A DNA stretch of 64,000 bases. It comes from Xanthocytophaga flava. Lineage in GTDB: Bacteria > Bacteroidota > Bacteroidia > Cytophagales > 172606-1. This document shows positions 45,382 through 55,250 of this stretch, piece by piece. The stretch covers positions 62,001 through 126,000 of the forward strand of contig JASJOS010000012.1 of the NCBI GenBank assembly GCA_030068525.1. The letters are read 5' to 3'. Made by a program: the position numbers and the translations under genes. How positions within the stretch are numbered: position 1 is the stretch's first letter; each line of letters starts with the position of its first letter. The notes under the pieces were generated by a model that saw only the letters and a list, made by a program, of their open reading frames with translations, was not told the origin of the DNA and made no database searches.

Positions 45382-45607
45382 TGAGGTTGTACGGGATTGA
45401 ACGAATAAGAAAGCTGTCTTAAAATTGACAACATTTTCAATTATACACAATTTCCTCAACTATGTGATAACAAACTCAGGTTTTAGTCAATTCAGATGCA
45501 ATGAGAAAATAGTTTATATCTTTTGAACTGCTGACATAACATTGTCACTGATGCATCTTTTCTTTGTATATCTATATAACTTTATCAGAAATACAAAAAC
45601 CTTGCTT

Positions 45608-46690
45608 ATGACCTCTACCCATCTGATTCATACCCGACTTCATAATCAACAACTTCTAACCTCATCCTTTACCAAACCAGAGGAAGTTGTACAGTGGTTG
45701 GGAGCTGTACAGGCACAGGATTATGCAGGAGCTAAATGGGCCATTGCACAACGTTGTCCGGCAATAACAGATAAAGCCATAGATACCGCATTAACAGATG
45801 GCAGAATTATTCGTACACACATAATGCGTCCTACCTGGCATTTTGTAACACCTGAAGATATACAATGGATTTTAGCGATTACATCACATAAGGTTAAGGC
45901 TCTGAATGCCCCTTATTGTAGCAAATATGGTTTGGAACAACCCTTTATGGAACGTTGTCTTAACCACCTGCAAGAAACGCTGACAGGTAATCAACAAAAA
46001 ACCCGTCCTGAACTTCTTTTGTCCTTACAGGAGGCTGGATTATCTGTGACCCAGGAAGGAATTTCACACATTATGATACAAGCAGAACAAGAAGGGATTG
46101 TATGCAGTGGTGGATTAAAAGGAAAACATCATACATATAAGTTGCTAACTGAATGTGCACCTTTTGTAAATCCTTTATCCAAAGAAGAAGCATTGGCTAA
46201 ACTTAGCTTACGTTATTTTACCAGTCATGGTCCTGCTACACTAAAAGATTATATATGGTGGTCAGGATTATCTGTCACAGATGCACGAAAAGGTTTGGCG
46301 TTGATACAATCAAACCTGGTACAAGAAACTATCGATAATCAAACATATTGGTTTACAGAATCCGCATCTCCAATCAATGATGAATCATCCAAAGTATATC
46401 TGCTCCCTAACTACGATGAGTATATTGTTGGTTATGCCAATCGGGAAGTCCTCACAGACAAACAAACACAAATACCCAGGGGGAATATTCTCTTTAGCAA
46501 CACATTGATTGTAAACGGACAGATAACAGGGACATGGAAACGAACACTGAGAAAATCATCTGTACAGGTAGATATTACTCTATTCCGTAGTCTTAAAGAG
46601 AATGAGGAACAGTCTCTTCATGAAGTAGGCCGACAATATGCTTCTTTTCTGGAATTACCAGAAGGTTATACCCTGAATATTTCCAGATGA
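45608..46690 (+). CDS. AlkZ-like winged-helix DNA glycosylase family protein
   Basis: 360 residues from ATG 45608 (MTSTHLIHTRLHNQQL); an earlier start at 45542 gives a hydrophobic, non-conserved extension. The HTH_42 family features are present: AVQAQDYAGAKWAIAQRC (the QxQ catalytic-type motif), DGRIIRTHIMRPTWHFVTPEDI and RYFTSHGPATLKDYIWWSGL. In Streptomyces AlkZ this QxQ motif removes alkylated and cross-linked bases. The function here may be DNA repair, but no DNA-damaging biosynthetic gene is next to it. It is convergent with an MBL hydrolase (6 bp apart). Confidence 0.82.
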   Translation: MTSTHLIHTRLHNQQLLTSSFTKPEEVVQWLGAVQAQDYAGAKWAIAQRCPAITDKAIDTALTDGRIIRTHIMRPTWHFVTPEDIQWILAITSHKVKALNAPYCSKYGLEQPFMERCLNHLQETLTGNQQKTRPELLLSLQEAGLSVTQEGISHIMIQAEQEGIVCSGGLKGKHHTYKLLTECAPFVNPLSKEEALAKLSLRYFTSHGPATLKDYIWWSGLSVTDARKGLALIQSNLVQETIDNQTYWFTESASPINDESSKVYLLPNYDEYIVGYANREVLTDKQTQIPRGNILFSNTLIVNGQITGTWKRTLRKSSVQVDITLFRSLKENEEQSLHEVGRQYASFLELPEGYTLNISR

Positions 46691-46696
46691 AACAAT

Positions 46697-47479
46697 CTAA
46701 ATCAGTACCGATGAACCTGATATTTTAAAAACAGCAGTTGGTTCATCTCTGGAAGCTATAATAACTTCTGTGTCACCTGCATGTGCTTCAAACAATGCTT
46801 TTGCCAGCAATGGATTGTTATTATTTTTTGACAAATGTGATAATAGCACATGGGTTAGATCAGACGATTTACATGTTCTGAAAAGTTCAAGTGCCTGATC
46901 ATTTGACAAATGCCCATACATACTTCTGATACGTTTTTTCAAATAAGCAGGGTATCCGCCTTTGTCTAGCATTACTTCATCAAAATTAGACTCCAGAAAT
47001 ACAGCCTGACACTTTTTAAAATACTCGACTACATTATCGCAGCAGGTACCAATATCTGTAAGTATGCCAACCGTTACATCATTATAGGAAACAATAAAAC
47101 TATGCGGATCTGCTGCGTCATGCAATTTTGGAAAAGCAGTGATCTGCAATCCGCCAATCTGAATAGGCTGATGAGCCTGAAAGGGCAGAGTAGTTAACCG
47201 TTTACCATACAAACCAGCTTGCTGCATTGTTTGTGGAGTGATATAGACAGGCAGATGGTATTTTTTAGCCAGAACAGGCAATCCACGTATATGATCCCAG
47301 TGTTCATGTGAAATAAATACAGCTTTCACCTGCTGTATAGATAATCCCAGGCGAGCCATACGAAGTTCAGTTTCCCGGCATGAAATCCCAGCATCTACTA
47401 ATATGGCTTCGGTATCATTTCCGATATAATAGCAATTTCCGTTGCTACCAGAATTAAGAGAGGCAATAAATAATGACAT
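46697..47479 (-). CDS. MBL-fold metallo-hydrolase (YycJ/WalJ-like)
   Basis: 260 residues from ATG 47479 (MSLFIASLNSGSNGNCYYIGND). Metallo-beta-lactamase motifs: the SEH-type HEHWDHIRGL (HxHxDH), LHDAADPHSF, LTDIGTCCDNV, and LLSHLSKNNNNP near the C-terminus. The N-terminal SLNSGSNGNCYYI pattern is typical of the YycJ group, which includes DNA exonucleases and hydrolases of cytoplasmic substrates. No signal peptide. Assignment to YycJ/WalJ is by N-terminal pattern. Confidence 0.88.
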   Translation of the reverse strand: MSLFIASLNSGSNGNCYYIGNDTEAILVDAGISCRETELRMARLGLSIQQVKAVFISHEHWDHIRGLPVLAKKYHLPVYITPQTMQQAGLYGKRLTTLPFQAHQPIQIGGLQITAFPKLHDAADPHSFIVSYNDVTVGILTDIGTCCDNVVEYFKKCQAVFLESNFDEVMLDKGGYPAYLKKRIRSMYGHLSNDQALELFRTCKSSDLTHVLLSHLSKNNNNPLLAKALFEAHAGDTEVIIASRDEPTAVFKISGSSVLI

Positions 47480-47714
47480 ATGTATATACAAAGAAACTAT
47501 TTTTTGGACAAATAGTCAAACCAGACGGTCCTTACTATTACTAGCAAATTATACAACCTACCAGTTAATCTAATGACAATAGGGGCTGTTTAGTTTCAAC
47601 TTTTTCCTAAATAAAAGTATTGTTTGTGACAACCTTATGTCAACAGTCATTTCCGATTTTGCAGTAAAACAAACCAAAATGAAAATAGAGTCTATTATCG
47701 CATTAAAATCTATA

Positions 47715-49868
47715 CTATTGCTTTATCAACTGTAGTGAAAGATTAGGAACAATCAAGGTGTAATGTGGAGAAAGAGGTTGATGCCATTTCCAGCTAAACG
47801 GATATATAGATTCTGCCTGTAAAGATACAGAAGGTAAGGGCAACTTATACAACTCCTGTGGAATCTGAGCACTTAAAGAAAATGGAATTTCTTTCTGAAA
47901 GTAATTGTATAGTTTAATCAGTAACTGGTTCTTTCCTTTTTGCAGCGGCAATAGGATCATATCTTCCAGACTTTTAACCTTTTCAGGATTATTATGAATC
48001 AGCAATTGTTTTCCATTTAATAATACCAGTACAGCATCTCCACTGGTTATTCGGATTAAAAGAGATTGAGCTTCAGCAGATGTTATTTCCTGTAATACAT
48101 ACCAGGCTGTACTGGATTCAGAAGAAATGAAATAAGTTTCTCCTTGTTTCCATTCAGATTGTGGTGTCCAGGGTTTATTTTCCCAGGCTGCTGTGGTAGT
48201 CAGTTTGGTTACATCTCCGTGTACCCCTTCAATTCCAGAATAGAAAGGTCCAGCCAGATAGAGTGGGCTCCAGATTAAAGCAGTCAGATTATTCTGTAAC
48301 TTCACCACTTCTCTACCGTCTAATGTAATTTGCTGGGTTTTATCAGTAATCTGAATGTCTAATTTCTTTCCTTTCTCTTCTGCACTATAATAGAGTACAG
48401 GTGTCCATTGGCCTGTAGTTGCAGGTTGTACATTCCAGGATTCTTTTACAGTGCTTAGATAACGTGTATTATAATCAATACCTGAGTTGCTATAATGCTT
48501 AAATGCATTGGTGGAGCTTAGCACAATCTCGTTTTGTCTTATTTCTTTAGTAACAGGAAATGGAGCAACTTTATATCCATTAGAAAATGTTATTCCGATA
48601 ACCTGAAAGTCTTTTGATACATCCAATCCTTCGGGCAATGTCAAAACAACACCATCTGATTTAGAACTCACTTTAATCTTGTATTTTTTATTCCCTAATA
48701 CCCCAACAGATTTTATTTTCCCTGTAAGTCCAGGCAAAACAATTGTCTTATTTTGGGGTAGAGAAAGAAGATGCAGATACAATTTATCAGAACTGGATGT
48801 TACACTACCCCATTCAAAAGGTGTGTGAAATGGATCTGAATTAACTCCATATATGGCTTCACTATTTTTTTTCAGCCATTCCCCTGTTTTCAACAAAACT
48901 TCTTTTTCGTAAGGAACAACCGATCCATCTCCCTTTGGACCAATATTCAGCAAATACTTTCCTCCACGACTTACTACCCGTATCAGACTGGTCAACTTCT
49001 CTTTCTGTTTCTCCTCCAAAGGAACTCGTTTCTGCCAGGAACGATACCCCCATGTCTCATCAAAAAAGGAAGCAGGAGATTGCCAGGGCACCTCAATTAC
49101 ATAATCTGGTTCCTGATTATCACCCATTACAGTAAAATCACCCATATCATTTCCAATACGACTTCCTATCATACAGTCAGGTTGTAGTCTATGCACTAGT
49201 TCCCGCAATTCCTGACTTTGCTGTAAACTTTGTGATCCCATGTCAAACCATATTTCTGTGACAGAACCATAATTGGTAAGCAATTCTGTCAGCTGTTGTT
49301 TGTTGTATTCATGATGGGAAGGCGTTATTCTATCTGAATTATGGCTGGAGATTGGGGATGCTTCCGGATAATGCCAGTCTATGAGTGAAAAATAAAGCCC
49401 AAAGCTGATTTCATGGCGTTTGCAAGCATCAGAAAGCTCTTTCAGTACATCACGCTTAAAAGGAGTCGCATCTACTACATCAAAATCAGTACTACGGGTA
49501 TTCCACATACAAAACCCATCGTGATGTTTGGATGTGATTACGATAGAACGCATGCCTGCCTCTTTGGCAAGTAGAGCAATAGAATCTGCATTCCAGTAGA
49601 TAGGATTAAACTTTTTGGCAACATTTGCATAGGTATCACTATAAATACCAGCATGTGCCTGTATTTGTTCACTTAGTCCCCGATCAATAGGCTTTCCATC
49701 CCATACACCTCCTAATACAGAATAGATGCCTCCCCAATGAATAAACATTGAGTATTTCTGGTCTTTCCACTGCTTCAAAGCTTGCGGAGAAATCTGAGAG
49801 AAGGTTGAATGAGTATATAAAGTACAAAAGAATAAAAGAAAGAAAATATAATAATTCCTTTTTGTCAT
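47715..49868 (-). CDS. GH29 family alpha-L-fucosidase, secreted
   Basis: 717 residues from ATG 49868 with a signal peptide (MTKRNYYIFFLLFFCTLYTHSTFS). The GH29 barrel shows KYSMFIHWGGIYSVLGG, ITSKHHDGFCMWNT, FGLYFSLIDWHYPEA, the nucleophile Asp in EIWFDMGSQ, and LLNIGPKGDGSV. The C-terminal 300 residues form beta-sandwich domains with an alpha-fucosidase C-terminal-like part and an extra galactose-binding-like module. It removes terminal alpha-L-fucose from glycans outside the cell or in the periplasm. It stands alone; the FHS transporter 12 kb away could take up its product (inference). Confidence 0.95.
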   Translation of the reverse strand: MTKRNYYIFFLLFFCTLYTHSTFSQISPQALKQWKDQKYSMFIHWGGIYSVLGGVWDGKPIDRGLSEQIQAHAGIYSDTYANVAKKFNPIYWNADSIALLAKEAGMRSIVITSKHHDGFCMWNTRSTDFDVVDATPFKRDVLKELSDACKRHEISFGLYFSLIDWHYPEASPISSHNSDRITPSHHEYNKQQLTELLTNYGSVTEIWFDMGSQSLQQSQELRELVHRLQPDCMIGSRIGNDMGDFTVMGDNQEPDYVIEVPWQSPASFFDETWGYRSWQKRVPLEEKQKEKLTSLIRVVSRGGKYLLNIGPKGDGSVVPYEKEVLLKTGEWLKKNSEAIYGVNSDPFHTPFEWGSVTSSSDKLYLHLLSLPQNKTIVLPGLTGKIKSVGVLGNKKYKIKVSSKSDGVVLTLPEGLDVSKDFQVIGITFSNGYKVAPFPVTKEIRQNEIVLSSTNAFKHYSNSGIDYNTRYLSTVKESWNVQPATTGQWTPVLYYSAEEKGKKLDIQITDKTQQITLDGREVVKLQNNLTALIWSPLYLAGPFYSGIEGVHGDVTKLTTTAAWENKPWTPQSEWKQGETYFISSESSTAWYVLQEITSAEAQSLLIRITSGDAVLVLLNGKQLLIHNNPEKVKSLEDMILLPLQKGKNQLLIKLYNYFQKEIPFSLSAQIPQELYKLPLPSVSLQAESIYPFSWKWHQPLSPHYTLIVPNLSLQLIKQ

Positions 49869-49991
49869 AGAAGTAAGTGAGGGTAGAACAACAGCAAGGT
49901 AAGGAGAGAAAGGGATATTCTCCAAGTTATGCTATAGTGATCTATCAAAAAATGCTAGTTCGGAAAAAGGAATCGTTCATTTCAAATCTTA

Positions 49992-52226
49992 TCATCTAAA
50001 ATAAATCTTGAAGGTTGTGCCTGCATCCACTTTACTCTCAACTTCGATCTTTCCACCCATAGCCTCAACCTGATTCTTTGTAATAAACAAACCAATACCT
50101 TTTGCATCCGGATTTCCATGAAATGTCTTATACATGCCAAATAATTCTCTCCCGTTTCCTTCCAGATCTATACCTATTCCATTATCCCCAATTTTTAATA
50201 ACAGTTTTTCGTTTTCATAGAAAACATCCAATGAGATGATAGGTTCACGTTCTGGATGCCGATAGCGTATACCATTGGATATAAAGTTTAGAAGTATATT
50301 CTCCAGATAGGCAGGATTATAATCCACTGATACCAAAGGAGAAACATTATTGACAATTTTAACTTTATTTATATTGATATCTTTTGTGAGGGAAGAAACA
50401 GTTTTCTGAATGTAATCTCTCAGGTTCAGATGCTGACGTGGCTGATTCGGATTAGACTGAATATCCACTACCTCTACTAAGTGTCCAACAGTCTCACTTA
50501 ATGATTTGGAAATACGATTCAGATAACCTATTGTTTGTTCCCGTTCATCCTGCATATTCTCGTCTTCCAGAAAAATAAGCATCATTTCCAGATTGACAGT
50601 ATGCGATCGAAGGTTATGAGAAACTATATAGGCAAAGTTAAGCAGGCGTTTGTTTTGCTCGTTTACAATATTCAACGCCTGTGTTAGTTCAGTCTCTTTG
50701 TTCTTTTGCCAGCTTATATCTGAGAAAGTGCCAATCATCCGAACAGGCTTCCCTTTTTCATCATACAAAATCACCTTTCCTCTGGATAATATCCAATGAT
50801 AAGTACCATCTTTACGACGAATACGATACTCATTAATATATACATCAACTTCTCCGGAAAGATATTTATTTAGCTCTCTGTCATGTGGTAGACGATCCTG
50901 AGGATGTATACGCGTAGTCCATTCTTCTCTTTGATCTCCAATCTCATTGGTTTCATATCCTAGCATACTCTTCCAGCGATTGGAATAAAAAACCTGCCCC
51001 GAAGGTATATGCCAGTCCCAAACACCATCACCTGAGCCTTCCAGGGCAAATTGCCAGCGTTGCTCACTTTCTATCAGAGCCAGTTCTGTTTTTTTGCGTT
51101 CTGTTATATCAGTAAGATAGCCATGCCATAACACGCTTCCATCCCGCTGTCTTTCAGGCTTTGCATTGCCTTGAATCCATCGTATTCCTTTTTTGGGTAA
51201 AAGCACACGATATTCCTGTAACCATAGAGAAAGGGTCTGAAAGGACTCCTGAATAGAAGCTATTGTTCTTGCATAATCGTCGGGATGAAGTCGTTCTCTT
51301 ACCAATGATCCTTTCTTTTTCAACTCTACTGAGGTCAATTCATAAATATCCAGTACTCCCTGACTAGTGAAAGGAAAAGAAGAAGTTCCATCTGGAAAAA
51401 GCTGATATTGGAAAATTGCCCCAGGTACTTGTGCAGAAAGCTTAGATAGTAAGGCATCCCGCTCAAGTAGTAATTGTTCAGAACGTTTCCACTCTGTAAT
51501 ATCCTGTATTTGGGAAATAAAATGTAAAGGGTTTCCGTGTATATCTTTTACAAGAGAAACATTCAGCAACGCCCATATTATATTACCATTCTTATGAAAG
51601 TATCTTTTCTCAAGCTGATAGCTTTCAATTTCTCCTTTTATTATCTTTTCTACTAGTAAAAGATCACCTTCCAGATCTTCTGCATGAGTCAGTTGTTGAA
51701 AATCTGTTAACAGAAACTCCTCTTCTGTATATCCCAGCAGTTGGCAAAGACTCTTGTTTACACGCATCCACTTCCCTCCCAAGGATACCAGGGCCATTCC
51801 AACAGCAGAGTATTCAAAAGCTCCTTTAAACTGCTGTTCGCTAATTTTTAGTTGTGTATTTAATTTTCTTCGTTCTGTTACATCCCGAACGGCAACAGCT
51901 ATCAATAGATCATTCTCCATCGGCAAAGGACTCAAGCTAACTTCTACTAATAGTTCAGATCCATTTTTGTGGCAGGCAGCCAATTCACCCCCACTTCCCA
52001 TTTCTCTCAGCCCGGGAGATTTTACATATTCCAATCGATGTAGTTTATGCATGCCCACCATCTCAACAGGTAAAAGTATTTCGATTTCTCTTCCTATTAA
52101 CTCCTCTTTGGTATATCCAAACAATCTTTCTACCTGATTATTAGCCAGCATTATCTCTCCTAAAGTAGTAACGACAAGAGTCGCCTCCGGAGCCGATTCA
52201 AATAAAATTTTAAACAGACCTTCCAT
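49992..52226 (-). CDS. Multi-PAS sensor histidine kinase (soluble)
   Basis: 744 residues, no membrane helix. Residues about 1-115 are a PAS domain (ILFESAPEATLVVTTLGEIMLANNQVERLFGY), about 130-245 another (AFEYSAVGMALVSLGGKWMRVNKSLCQLLGY), about 255-375 a less regular third, about 380-510 a fourth with a clear WHIPSGQVFYSNRWKSMLGYE pattern and PAC end. The histidine kinase core follows: VSHNLRSH (phosphoacceptor His537), NFISNGIRYRHP (N-box), IGDNGIGIDLEG (G1) and GIGLFITKNQVEAMGG (G2). No response regulator is adjacent. The ligand is unknown; the enzyme is cytoplasmic. Confidence 0.94.
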   Translation of the reverse strand: MEGLFKILFESAPEATLVVTTLGEIMLANNQVERLFGYTKEELIGREIEILLPVEMVGMHKLHRLEYVKSPGLREMGSGGELAACHKNGSELLVEVSLSPLPMENDLLIAVAVRDVTERRKLNTQLKISEQQFKGAFEYSAVGMALVSLGGKWMRVNKSLCQLLGYTEEEFLLTDFQQLTHAEDLEGDLLLVEKIIKGEIESYQLEKRYFHKNGNIIWALLNVSLVKDIHGNPLHFISQIQDITEWKRSEQLLLERDALLSKLSAQVPGAIFQYQLFPDGTSSFPFTSQGVLDIYELTSVELKKKGSLVRERLHPDDYARTIASIQESFQTLSLWLQEYRVLLPKKGIRWIQGNAKPERQRDGSVLWHGYLTDITERKKTELALIESEQRWQFALEGSGDGVWDWHIPSGQVFYSNRWKSMLGYETNEIGDQREEWTTRIHPQDRLPHDRELNKYLSGEVDVYINEYRIRRKDGTYHWILSRGKVILYDEKGKPVRMIGTFSDISWQKNKETELTQALNIVNEQNKRLLNFAYIVSHNLRSHTVNLEMMLIFLEDENMQDEREQTIGYLNRISKSLSETVGHLVEVVDIQSNPNQPRQHLNLRDYIQKTVSSLTKDININKVKIVNNVSPLVSVDYNPAYLENILLNFISNGIRYRHPEREPIISLDVFYENEKLLLKIGDNGIGIDLEGNGRELFGMYKTFHGNPDAKGIGLFITKNQVEAMGGKIEVESKVDAGTTFKIYFR

Positions 52227-52729
52227 TTACTTAAATAGTCTATGCAGCATCCGTCTATGTTTCTGCATAAACGGGTGTAGAATTAATCCTTGTTATCGTC
52301 AAATAATGGCATAGATAAAGGATTATTTCAGTATTTACGATGACCAAAATCATCCAAATTCCCACAATCCATCTTATGCAGTAAAGTCTTTGGTAAGATC
52401 TTTTAAATGACTGATACTGATAAAAGTACGTTTATTTTACATCATTTAATAATTTATCAGATCGATACCTGACTTTTCTCCCGAATCTGCCTCACCTCCT
52501 TATTACCAGATATTTATAATTAATAACTTTTGTGCAGCAAGGGTAAATTGTTTTTTTTTTCCATCTTCTTATAGTATCAGATAAAAGGATAAGAAAAAAT
52601 AATTATATCACAAAAAATAAACAATTCCATAACACGCATAACCATCTAAAAATTAGATATTTACACCATAAACACTCAATAACCTACAGTATATTTTATT
52701 CATTTTTTTCTTTTACTTCTCTATCATTT
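52227..52729. other. Divergent intergenic region
   Basis: 503 bp between the kinase and the lipoprotein genes, read in opposite directions. AT-rich, with a 10-T run near 52550 and no open frame of note. A TAACTTTT near-match to the -7 element lies about 52525 without a TTG at the right distance. No structure stood out. Confidence 0.5.
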
Positions 52730-54319
52730 ATGATCGTATTAACACAAACCATGCGTGGGCTTGCCATTACACTTCTGACAGGTCTCATTGTGACCAGCTG
52801 CACGCCCGAATTAGCGAATGTTCAAATACACCCTCCTGTTGATGACACTAGTATTTCTGCGGCGGCTGTTTCTTTATCACAAGGCTTTGAGGTAGGAACA
52901 ACTAGTCCCAAAACAGCTTATGATGTATCGCCAACCGGATCATCCAGCGGTGACAATGTGACATTACAGAGTAACTCCTGGAATTTGTATGATGCCTTGA
53001 TTGGCAATCTAAGCGGAGATCTGAAAAGCGGTTCCTGGTCAGCACGTATACGAAATACAGGTAAAATAACCATGCTGTTTAATGTGACAACAGGGATCAG
53101 TACGGTAAGCGTTAAACATGGCACCTATGGAACAGATGCCAGTAGCCAATGGGGACTCTGGTATTCTGTCAATAATGGCAGTACATGGACCCAGACAGGA
53201 TCTAACATAACCACAACGTCAACTTTACAAACCCAAACGTTTACCTTAAATATATCAGGCACCGTTCGTTTGGAAATCCGGAAGTTGTCTGGCTCCAGCA
53301 ACCGGATCAATATTGACGACATTATCATCAACGATAATGGTACAGGTGGTGGCACTACAGCCAAGAAGTTCTTGTTTGATGCCTCCAAGCGTGAAAATGC
53401 AGGTAGTGCAGACTGGCAGATTGATGCTGATGGTACAGAAAGTGTGCCTATCTATACAGGAGGATCTACTACCGAAACTAAAGCACAACGGTATCCTACT
53501 CCTTCGTATACAGGCATCACATCCAGTACCAGCGAAACATACTGGAAAGGCGGGATGTCAGCATGGGCAGTAGAATTGGTAAAACGTGGCCATCTGGTAG
53601 AAACCTTGCCGAATGGTGGTGCTATCACCTATGGAGATGCTTCTAACGCTCAGGATCTGAGTAACTATGATGTATTTATGGTTATTGAGCCCAATCGGTT
53701 GTTTACATCTTCAGAGAAAACAGCTCTAATGAACTTTATTGCCAATGGAGGTGGATTGATGATGATTGCAGATCATACGGGTACCAATATATCTGGAGCA
53801 GATCCCAATGGATACAATCCTTCTGATCGTGATGGAGACGGCTACGACTCTCCTCGTGTATGGAACGATCTGATGACAAATAATGGAATCAATAACAGTA
53901 ACCCATTTGGTTTCGTTGTAGATTTAGTAGATATAAGTGAACAACCTACAACAAAGGTATATACAGGAACCAATACAAACGCTCAGGCTGTATTGAATGG
54001 TTCGGCAGGTTCTGCTACTAAGCTAGCCTTTTATAATGGCACAACTGCCACTTTGTATCCTTCCAATAACTCTTCTGTACAAGGTTTGTTCTGGCGTACA
54101 AGTAGTACATTAGGAGGTAATACAGGTGTAATGGCCTTGTTGGCTACCTATGGAAATGGACGTATTGTGTTTGTAGGTGACAGCTCCCCTTCAGATGATG
54201 GAACTGGAGATACTAATGACAATTTGTTTAATGGCTGGTCAGGAGATGTTCCTTCTGGATACACTTCTCATCCTGCCTTACATCTGAATGCATCTCTTTG
54301 GTTAGCCAAAGTACAGTAA
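52730..54319 (+). CDS. Lipoprotein with beta-sandwich and glutamine-amidotransferase-like domains
   Basis: 529 residues; ATG at 52730, with ATG 52751 (MRGLAITLLTGLIVTSC) equally possible and better for a lipoprotein signal; the Cys of TSC would be lipidated. Residues about 45-205 form a beta-sandwich (FEVGTTSPKTAYDVSP, SARIRNTGKITMLFNV, VKHGTYGTDASSQWGLWYSVNNGSTW) seen attached to secreted nucleases and S-layer-like proteins. After a Gly/Thr linker, residues about 215-529 have a flavodoxin/GATase1-like pattern (YDVFMVIEPNRLF, LMNFIANGGGLMMIADHTG), but no Cys-His-Glu triad is visible. Function unknown; cell-surface location likely. Confidence 0.6.
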   Translation: MIVLTQTMRGLAITLLTGLIVTSCTPELANVQIHPPVDDTSISAAAVSLSQGFEVGTTSPKTAYDVSPTGSSSGDNVTLQSNSWNLYDALIGNLSGDLKSGSWSARIRNTGKITMLFNVTTGISTVSVKHGTYGTDASSQWGLWYSVNNGSTWTQTGSNITTTSTLQTQTFTLNISGTVRLEIRKLSGSSNRINIDDIIINDNGTGGGTTAKKFLFDASKRENAGSADWQIDADGTESVPIYTGGSTTETKAQRYPTPSYTGITSSTSETYWKGGMSAWAVELVKRGHLVETLPNGGAITYGDASNAQDLSNYDVFMVIEPNRLFTSSEKTALMNFIANGGGLMMIADHTGTNISGADPNGYNPSDRDGDGYDSPRVWNDLMTNNGINNSNPFGFVVDLVDISEQPTTKVYTGTNTNAQAVLNGSAGSATKLAFYNGTTATLYPSNNSSVQGLFWRTSSTLGGNTGVMALLATYGNGRIVFVGDSSPSDDGTGDTNDNLFNGWSGDVPSGYTSHPALHLNASLWLAKVQ

Positions 54320-54340
54320 AAGTACCTATACAAGTATAGT

Positions 54341-54394
54341 ATTGCCCGAAGAAATCAGCCAACAATAGAGTAATGGCAGATTTTCTCGGGCAAT
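54341..54394 (+). terminator. Long imperfect hairpin after the lipoprotein gene
   Basis: Arms 54341-54361 and 54374-54394 pair at 18 of 21 positions around a 12-nt loop. The outer 9 bp ATTGCCCGA are perfect. It is 21 bp after the stop codon. The T-run after it is poor, so it may be a terminator helped by other factors or an mRNA stabiliser. Confidence 0.5.
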
Positions 54395-54524
54395 TGCTTT
54401 AGTATACCACCACCTATCAAATCCCAAATACTTAAACCCGAAAGAGATTTTTCTATATTTACATTAGAAAAACCACTTATCAGTTGGACACTACTGTCCA
54501 TTAAGCACTTTACAAAATAATAGT

Positions 54525-55109
54525 ATGCATGAAGCTTTGCGAAAATACGTTGAAGAGTATTCCTCAATGTCCCTAACAGATAAAGAATTTGAGATCGTTC
54601 GTCAGGCTTTTACATTTAAGAAGTTACGCAAGAAACAGTATTTCCTTCAGGAAGGTGATGTAGCTAAACAAATGGCATTTATCCTCAAAGGTGCTATGCG
54701 CATGTATATCGTCAATGACAAAGGACATGAAACCATTATACAATTTGGTATCGAAAACTGGTGGATAGGCGATAGAGAAAGCTTTTTTATGCTTTCTCCC
54801 TCCCCTTACAATATAGATGCAGTGGAGGATTGTGAATTGCTGGTACTGAACCAGGAACATCATCAGCAACTACTCAATGAAGTTCCAGCATTTGTAAAAA
54901 TGGTTCGGGTACTGGACACAAAACATCACATAGCCACTCAAAAACGTATTCATGCTTCTATTGGAATGGATGCAGAAGAGAAATACCAGGATTTTGTCAC
55001 CAACCACTCCGACTTCCTGCAGCGATTTCCTCAAAACATGATAGCCTCCTATTTAGGCATTTCCCCGGAAACACTGACCCGAATCCGCAAAAAGTTGCTA
55101 TATAAATAA
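54525..55109 (+). CDS. Crp/Fnr-family transcriptional regulator
   Basis: 194 residues. Residues about 20-120 form a cyclic-nucleotide-binding-like beta-barrel (FLQEGDVAKQMAFILKGAMRMYIVNDKGHETIIQF), and about 150-190 a helix-turn-helix (RFPQNMIASYLGISPETLTRIRKKL). No Cys cluster for an Fe-S centre is present, so oxygen sensing of the Fnr type is unlikely; the phosphate-binding RxS of cAMP-binding CRPs is not obvious. A 15-bp inverted repeat lies just downstream, before the pirin gene, which it may control (inference). Confidence 0.88.
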   Translation: MHEALRKYVEEYSSMSLTDKEFEIVRQAFTFKKLRKKQYFLQEGDVAKQMAFILKGAMRMYIVNDKGHETIIQFGIENWWIGDRESFFMLSPSPYNIDAVEDCELLVLNQEHHQQLLNEVPAFVKMVRVLDTKHHIATQKRIHASIGMDAEEKYQDFVTNHSDFLQRFPQNMIASYLGISPETLTRIRKKLLYK

Positions 55110-55126
55110 GTCTTTATATCAAGTTC

Positions 55127-55169
55127 CAATTGATATATGTCTAAAAATACAGTTGACATATATCAATTG
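55127..55169. repeat. 15-bp perfect inverted repeat between Crp-like and pirin genes
   Basis: Arms 55127-55141 (CAATTGATATATGTC) and 55155-55169 are perfectly complementary with a 13-nt spacer. Each arm contains TTGAT or ATCAA, the half-site of Crp/Fnr proteins, but the spacing is much wider than the usual 4 nt. It may act as a terminator for the Crp-like gene or as an operator for pirin. Confidence 0.55.
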
Positions 55170-55250
55170 CATTTTCAGACTTTTGTCAAGTGGAAAGAGG
55201 TAGCTATTCCCGAATTTTGCATTGTTCAATCGAGACAAACTATCACTTAT

